Positions 60,170-64,000 of a stretch of 64,000 nucleotides of DNA are shown piece by piece. Where the stretch lies: positions 124,001 to 188,000 of the forward strand of contig NZ_RBVY01000005.1 of assembly GCF_004000215.1 (NCBI RefSeq), read 5' to 3'. Each line of letters opens with the position of its first letter. Position 1 is the first letter of the stretch. This stretch comes from Nitratireductor alexandrii (GTDB lineage Bacteria; Pseudomonadota; Alphaproteobacteria; Rhizobiales; Rhizobiaceae). The translations under genes and the position numbers were made by a program. The notes beneath the pieces were generated by a model. It did not search any database and was not told the origin of the DNA. It worked only from the letters and a program-made list of their open reading frames with translations.

Positions 60170-60598
60170 CTATTTTTTGCTCGTATGCATAGCATGCCCA
60201 AAATGATCGCGCATCGCCGTGGACCGAAGCAAATAAATCGAAAGTCCGACATATGTGGCATATTCCAAGAGCATTGTCAGAACACCGGTTGTTCCACCTC
60301 CAAATGCCCCAAAATCCATTACTTCAACAAAACAGAGCGTCGCCAATACGGCATACATGGTGATCGTCACGTAGGGCGTATGCGGCCATTTCCTAAGATA
60401 GCCAAAAACAAAAACTATCCCCGTGAGCATAATCGCAAAGAAATGGGCGAACTGTAAACCATCTGGAAATTTTCTATTTTGCAAACCGAGGCTCAAGACG
60501 GGGAGAAAATATTCCAATAACCCCAGAACTCCCCAAAGCAGAAGGAACGCCGAGAGTACGAGAAGAAGTTTGGGAAGTACGCGGTCGAGTGCAGACAC
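60170..60598 (-). CDS. Small multi-pass membrane protein of unknown function
   Basis: This 142-residue protein has four hydrophobic spans, near residues 8-34, 50-66, 73-92 and 105-125, and no family I recognise. GTG 60598 lies eight bases after GGAG. The region 60.1-60.8 kb is visibly richer in A and T than the rest of the window and adjoins an IS5 relic, which suggests acquired DNA. It may be co-transcribed with the small frame immediately upstream. Confidence 0.65.
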   Translation of the reverse strand: MSALDRVLPKLLLVLSAFLLLWGVLGLLEYFLPVLSLGLQNRKFPDGLQFAHFFAIMLTGIVFVFGYLRKWPHTPYVTITMYAVLATLCFVEVMDFGAFGGGTTGVLTMLLEYATYVGLSIYLLRSTAMRDHFGHAMHTSKK

Positions 60599-60600
60599 GG

Positions 60601-60747
60601 CTATATCTCCAAGGCTGGCGTTTCATCATCACGATCAAAACCGGTCATTTGGCTTCCAGAATACCATGTCATAGCCACTCCGGAGCACAGGTATACCATT
60701 ACGAAATGCAGCCTGCTGCCTACACCTTTTGTCCGGACTATCCGCAT
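60601..60747 (-). CDS. Hypothetical small protein with one membrane span
   Basis: This 48-codon frame ends three bases before the membrane protein start and has one hydrophobic stretch (FVMVYLCSGVAMTWY). Its own ribosome site is weak. It may be a real small membrane protein or a chance frame in the AT-richer patch. I cannot assign a function. Confidence 0.35.
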   Translation of the reverse strand: MRIVRTKGVGSRLHFVMVYLCSGVAMTWYSGSQMTGFDRDDETPALEI

Positions 60748-60839
60748 TGCTGACCCACGCCGTCGATTGATTGGTGTCAGGGGTCTGCTGAAGCCGAACA
60801 CGGCTTTCGCCCATTCAAAAGTAAACGCCCCAGCCTGCT

Positions 60840-61457
60840 TCAGGGCGATTGCGGTCGGCCAAAAAGCCTCACAAACAAGCGCAGGGCAGCTTCGGCGCGC
60901 TCCTGCGCCTCCTTGGCCGACGGCGCCGGCAGCACGCCGATCGCGCGGCGGATCTGAAGGTCGCCGATCAGCAGGCGGATATAGGTCTCGGCCGCCTCGG
61001 CCGCGTCCGTCTCCACAAGTTGGCGCGCATCGATCGCCTTTTGCATCAGTTTTTGGAGCAGCGGCACCACCGCCGCGCGGCCGCTTTCAGCAATCGTGGC
61101 CCCGAGCGTGGCGGTCTCGTCGACATCGCCGACAGCGGCGCGGTTGAGCGCCACCGCCCTGTCGCCGGCGACCAGTTGGACAAGCAGCGGCCCGATCTGC
61201 CCGAGCGCGCCAAGCGCGTCGCCGTCGTGCTCGAGGCTGCGGTCGAGTTGCTCGCGCACGGCGCGCGCATTCGCCTTCACGAGAGCGGCAAACAGCGCCT
61301 GCTTGCTGCCGTACCAGCGGTACAGAGTCTCGTTCGAGGCCGACGCCCGTTTGGCCACCGCGAGCATCGAGGTCGCCTTGTAGCCCTTCTCGGCCAGCAC
61401 CGCGTAGGCGGCCGCCTCGATCTCGCGCTGCCGCGCCCGCTGTCGTTCTGCCCGCAC
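60840..61457 (-). CDS. TetR-family regulator
   Basis: This 205-residue protein has a TetR N-terminal helix-turn-helix (about residues 12-58, with TSMLAVAKRASASNETLYRWYGSK) and a helical ligand-binding C-terminal domain. I chose GTG 61457 because GGGGAGTGG lies upstream; an ATG at 61502 is also in frame. It is divergent from the 61557 gene. A palindrome in between overlaps a likely promoter, so it probably represses the neighbouring membrane protein genes. Confidence 0.9.
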   Translation of the reverse strand: MRAERQRARQREIEAAAYAVLAEKGYKATSMLAVAKRASASNETLYRWYGSKQALFAALVKANARAVREQLDRSLEHDGDALGALGQIGPLLVQLVAGDRAVALNRAAVGDVDETATLGATIAESGRAAVVPLLQKLMQKAIDARQLVETDAAEAAETYIRLLIGDLQIRRAIGVLPAPSAKEAQERAEAALRLFVRLFGRPQSP

Positions 61458-61484
61458 GCGCCACTCCCCATGTCGATACGCTGC

Positions 61485-61515
61485 TTGACAACACCCGTAC
61501 ATGCGAATACGTATT
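61485..61515 (+). promoter_or_regulatory. Promoter overlapped by a palindrome, probable TetR operator
   Basis: TTGACA at 61485-61490 and TACGTA at 61508-61513, with 17 bases between, make a sigma-70-like promoter for the 61557 gene, though its -10 box is imperfect. The perfect ten-base palindrome AATACGTATT at 61506-61515 overlaps the -10 box, a good place for repression by the adjacent TetR protein. Confidence 0.5.
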
Positions 61516-61556
61516 TGTCAAATCGTACACATCTTTACGGATATAAGGAGCCTCCC

Positions 61557-61943
61557 ATGCCGATTGCCGCCTCCGCCACGCCGACGCGCGCCGCGCTCGC
61601 GGTACTGATCGTCCTGCAGGCGGTGATGCTGTGGGCCTTGTTCACCCGCACGCCGCCGCACCCACCGGCCGAAATCGTTCCGTTCGGCATGGCGCCGTTT
61701 CTCGCCGTGGCGATTTCGGCGGCGCTGACCGCGCTGCTGCTTGACGACGAACAAAGCCGGCCCGGCTCGGCTTTCGCTCTCCTGGCGGCCCTGCTGGCGC
61801 TGGTTTCCTTCGGCCCGCAAAAATGGTTCGATCCGGCGATCGCCAAGATCTGGCCCGCCGTCATCGCCGCCGAGATCGCCGTCGTCGTCATCGCTGTCCG
61901 GCTGGGCAAGGCCCTCAGCGGCACGCGGAGCGAACGGCGATGA
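61557..61943 (+). CDS. Four-span membrane protein, partner of a DUF1772 protein
   Basis: This 128-residue protein consists mainly of four hydrophobic helices (about residues 11-30, 42-62, 68-85 and 96-116). I recognise no family. The ATG at 61557 follows an AAGGAG site. The next gene overlaps its stop as ATGA, so they are one unit controlled by the divergent TetR regulator. Confidence 0.75.
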   Translation: MPIAASATPTRAALAVLIVLQAVMLWALFTRTPPHPPAEIVPFGMAPFLAVAISAALTALLLDDEQSRPGSAFALLAALLALVSFGPQKWFDPAIAKIWPAVIAAEIAVVVIAVRLGKALSGTRSERR

Positions 61944-62473
61944 CCGACAAAGGCGCAAGCATCGCCCTCCTCCTCGCCGCCTTGATGCTGGGCACGATGG
62001 CCGGTTTTTTCTATGCCTTTTCCGTCTGCGTGATGCCGGGGCTCGACGCCGCGCGTCCCGCCGCCGCGATCGAGGCGATGCAGGAGATCAACCGCGCCGT
62101 CCGCAATCCGGTGTTTTTTACCAGCTTCTTTGTAACGCCCGCCGTGGCCGCCGGCGCCGCCCTCCTGTGCTGGCAGGCCGGCAGAAGGCGGGCAGCCTAT
62201 GCCGCCGGCCTCGCGACGCTAACCTATCTGGCCGGCGCGATGGCGCCGACCATTGTCGTCAACGTGCCGCTCAACCAGGCGCTCGCCGCCTATGGCGACG
62301 GTGGCAACGGCCTGCCGGCGGCCGACATGTGGCGCGCCTATTCCCCCGCCTGGACCGGCTGGAACACGGCCCGCGGCGGCTTTTCTATCATCGCCATGGC
62401 CTTCGCACTGTTCGCCCTTGCCACCCCTGCCGCGCACACGCGCGAGACGAGCGCGCATAAAACCCGTCCGTGA
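61940..62473 (+). CDS. DUF1772 (anthrone oxygenase-like) membrane protein
   Basis: This 177-residue protein has four membrane spans and the DUF1772 pattern: GFFYAFSVCVMPGL at the start, then NPVFFTSFFVTP, a conserved VPLNQAL segment and WTGWNTARG. Family members include anthrone oxygenases, but most are uncharacterised. It is translationally coupled to the preceding membrane protein and divergent from a TetR gene. Confidence 0.85.
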   Translation: MTDKGASIALLLAALMLGTMAGFFYAFSVCVMPGLDAARPAAAIEAMQEINRAVRNPVFFTSFFVTPAVAAGAALLCWQAGRRRAAYAAGLATLTYLAGAMAPTIVVNVPLNQALAAYGDGGNGLPAADMWRAYSPAWTGWNTARGGFSIIAMAFALFALATPAAHTRETSAHKTRP

Positions 62474-62492
62474 CGGCGCGCGCCGGCCGAGC

Positions 62493-63041
62493 TCAGCACG
62501 GCCGCGCCGGATTGCCGGCGACGGTTGCCCCCGCCGCGACGTCGCGCGTGACCACCGCGCCCGCGCCGACGATCGCGCCGTCGCCAATGGTCAGGCCGGG
62601 CAGGATGATCGCCCCGCCGCCGACCCACACGTCGCTGCCGATCGCGACCGGCAGCGCCCGTTCAAGGCCCTGCCCGCGCAGAACCGGATCGCGGTGGTGG
62701 TCGGCGCAATAAATATGGACCGATGGGCCGAACATGGTGCCGGCGCCGATCGTAACCGGCGCCGTGTCGAGGATAACGCAGCCGGTGTTGAAATAGACCC
62801 GGTCGCCGACGAACAGATTGAACCCGTAGGCGCAGTGAAACGGCGCTTCGATGAACACATCGTCGCCCAGTCGCCCGAAAAGCGCGCCGAGTGCCGGCGC
62901 CAGCGCCCCGCGCACGGCGGGATGGGCGCTGTTGTGCGCATGCACGGCCGCCCGGGCCGCCGCGCGCAGGCCGTCCAATTCGTCATCGATGCAGCGATAC
63001 CAATCGCCGGCTTGCATGCGCTCGCGTTCACGTGATGTCAC
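62493..63041 (-). CDS. maa: Maltose/galactoside O-acetyltransferase-like protein
   Basis: This 182-residue protein is a left-handed beta-helix acetyltransferase of the LacA/NodL/Maa group. Hexapeptide repeats run from about residue 70 (VTIGAGTMFGPSVHIY, VGGGAIILPGLTIGDG), and the catalytic His is likely in the ADHHRDP segment. It moves acetyl from acetyl-CoA to a sugar hydroxyl. I start at GTG 63041, after GGGGAGCGAG; a frame open from 63290 is antisense to the cyclase region. Its substrate sugar is unknown. Confidence 0.88.
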   Translation of the reverse strand: MTSRERERMQAGDWYRCIDDELDGLRAAARAAVHAHNSAHPAVRGALAPALGALFGRLGDDVFIEAPFHCAYGFNLFVGDRVYFNTGCVILDTAPVTIGAGTMFGPSVHIYCADHHRDPVLRGQGLERALPVAIGSDVWVGGGAIILPGLTIGDGAIVGAGAVVTRDVAAGATVAGNPARPC

Positions 63042-63237
63042 CAGCTCGCTCCCCTGCCCTTGTGAAATCCCTCCGCCGCGACCACATAGGCGACATCGCC
63101 GCGGCCGATTCCCAGCGCCAGCGCGGCCCCGCGACCGGACTGGCATCATCGCCCCGCCCGCCCGTTCGGCCAATGGACTTTGCCCGGAGCGCCCGATAAT
63201 TTTGGACAGACTCGACAGCCATGGAAAGGCCCGCCCC

Positions 63238-64000
63238 GTGAGCCAGCACCGCGTGCAGCGTCGGCTAGCCGCCATTCTGGTTGCCGACATCGTCGGCTAC
63301 AGCCGCATGATGCGCGCCGACGAGGCGGCGACGCTGTCGCGGCTGAAGCGGTTGCGCGGCGATTTGCTCGACCCCAGGATCACCGAATATGGCGGCCGAC
63401 TGGTCAAGTCGACCGGAGACGGACTGCTCGCCGAGTTCCCCAGCGCCGTGGACGCGGTCCAGTATGCCGTCGACGTCCAGGACGCGATCGCGGCGGCGGA
63501 TCCGGGTTCGGACGGCGACCCGATGCGCCTGCGCATCGGCATCAATCTCGGCGACGTGGTGGTCGAGGGCGACGACCTGCTGGGCGACGGCGTCAATGTC
63601 GCGGCCAGGATCGAAAGCATCGCCCGGCCGGGCGGCATCTGCATCTCCGCCTCGGTCTACGACCAGGTCCGCCACAAGCTCGATCTCGATTTCGAGGATC
63701 GCGGCCTGCGCGAGGTCAAGAACATCGCCGAACCGGTGCGCACCTACGCGGTCAATCCGAAAAGCCTCGCCCGCAACGCCGGCGCCGCCGCCGACGACGA
63801 GCGCCTGGTGATCGCCGACGCACCGTCGATCGCGGTGCTGCCGTTCGACAATATGAGCGGCGATGCCGAACAGGATTATTTCTCCGACGGCATCACCGAG
63901 GACATCATCACCGATCTGTCGAAGGTCTCGCGGCTGATGGTGATCGCCCGCAACTCTTCCTTCACCTACAAAGGCCGCGCCGTCGACGTGAAGCAGGTGG
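63238..64000 (+). CDS. Class III adenylate/guanylate cyclase, 3' end outside window
   Basis: The visible 254 codons encode an N-terminal class III cyclase domain (about residues 8-175) followed by the start of a TolB-like segment (SIAVLPFDNMSGDAEQDYFSDGITEDI). Metal Asp residues fit ILVADIVGYS and the later GINLGDVVVEGDDLLGDGVNVAARIES region. Such alphaproteobacterial proteins often add a C-terminal TPR part, which would be beyond the window. GTG 63238 follows AAGG. Cyclic nucleotide synthesis is likely; which nucleotide is not clear. Confidence 0.9.
   Translation, partial: MSQHRVQRRLAAILVADIVGYSRMMRADEAATLSRLKRLRGDLLDPRITEYGGRLVKSTGDGLLAEFPSAVDAVQYAVDVQDAIAAADPGSDGDPMRLRIGINLGDVVVEGDDLLGDGVNVAARIESIARPGGICISASVYDQVRHKLDLDFEDRGLREVKNIAEPVRTYAVNPKSLARNAGAAADDERLVIADAPSIAVLPFDNMSGDAEQDYFSDGITEDIITDLSKVSRLMVIARNSSFTYKGRAVDVKQV

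Overview
The window is GC-rich chromosomal DNA from an alphaproteobacterium, most likely of the Hyphomicrobiales (Rhizobiales). The evidence is an acpXL-fabF2-fabF1-adh-lpxXL cluster for very-long-chain acylation of lipid A, a suf operon in the rhizobial order sufS2-B-C-D-S-T-A behind a near-perfect Irr-type iron control element, a FixK/FNR-type box before a universal stress protein gene, and two copies of a 67-bp RIME-like palindromic repeat. Many genes read as core chromosome (nadK, tyrS, anmK, a DEAD-box helicase, one tRNA-Thr). The organosulfur and betaine genes suggest an organism that meets plant, algal or marine metabolites.

Layout. 1-3.9 kb: a FucI-like isomerase (cut by the window edge), a class I aldolase and a PfkB kinase. 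The kinase matches E. coli sulfofructose kinase YihV, so these look like a sulfoquinovose (sulfo-EMP type) pathway. 4.1-9.0 kb: the AcpXL lipid A acylation cluster, in which one ketosynthase has lost its active-site Cys. 9-16 kb: stress and housekeeping genes (USP, CinA/MoaB-like, WrbA, DksA/TraR-like, hydrolase, tRNA-Thr, NAD kinase, RNA helicase). 16.1-23.3 kb: suf operon on the minus strand. 23.5-33.1 kb: hydrolase, anmK, tyrS, a giant AsmA-like protein, peroxiredoxin, DUF455 protein and M23 peptidase. 33.2-37.7 kb: soeABC-like cytoplasmic sulfite dehydrogenase. 37.9-39 kb: two divergent L,D-transpeptidases. 39-43 kb: VOC and cupin proteins, valine catabolism (isobutyryl-CoA dehydrogenase, mmsB) and an AhpD-like protein. 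43.2-56.8 kb: an aminotransferase, a non-pyrrolysine MttB homologue, two DddP-related M24 proteins, a dimethylglycine dehydrogenase, a NYN-LOTUS protein, a PhnD-like binding protein, a desaturase with an XRE regulator, and a betaine-homocysteine methyltransferase. 56.9-59.5 kb: ECF sigma factor with a VWA membrane protein. 59.5-60.8 kb: an IS5 relic and a less GC-rich patch of small membrane proteins. 60.8-64 kb: TetR regulator with DUF1772 partner genes, an acetyltransferase and the start of an adenylate cyclase gene.

The most interesting signal links two distant loci. A 16-bp dyad, AGTCTTATA(T/C)AAGA, lies just upstream of both the sulfosugar kinase-aldolase operon and soeABC, with 13 of 16 bases identical. 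This suggests co-regulation of sulfoquinovose breakdown with oxidation of the sulfite finally released. A second sulfur theme is a DddP-type candidate DMSP lyase at 51.4 kb that keeps all metal ligands and the proposed catalytic Asp, with a paralogue at 46.6 kb that keeps the ligands but has Gly at that position. All assignments come from reading the sequence and remembered family features; no database search was run.
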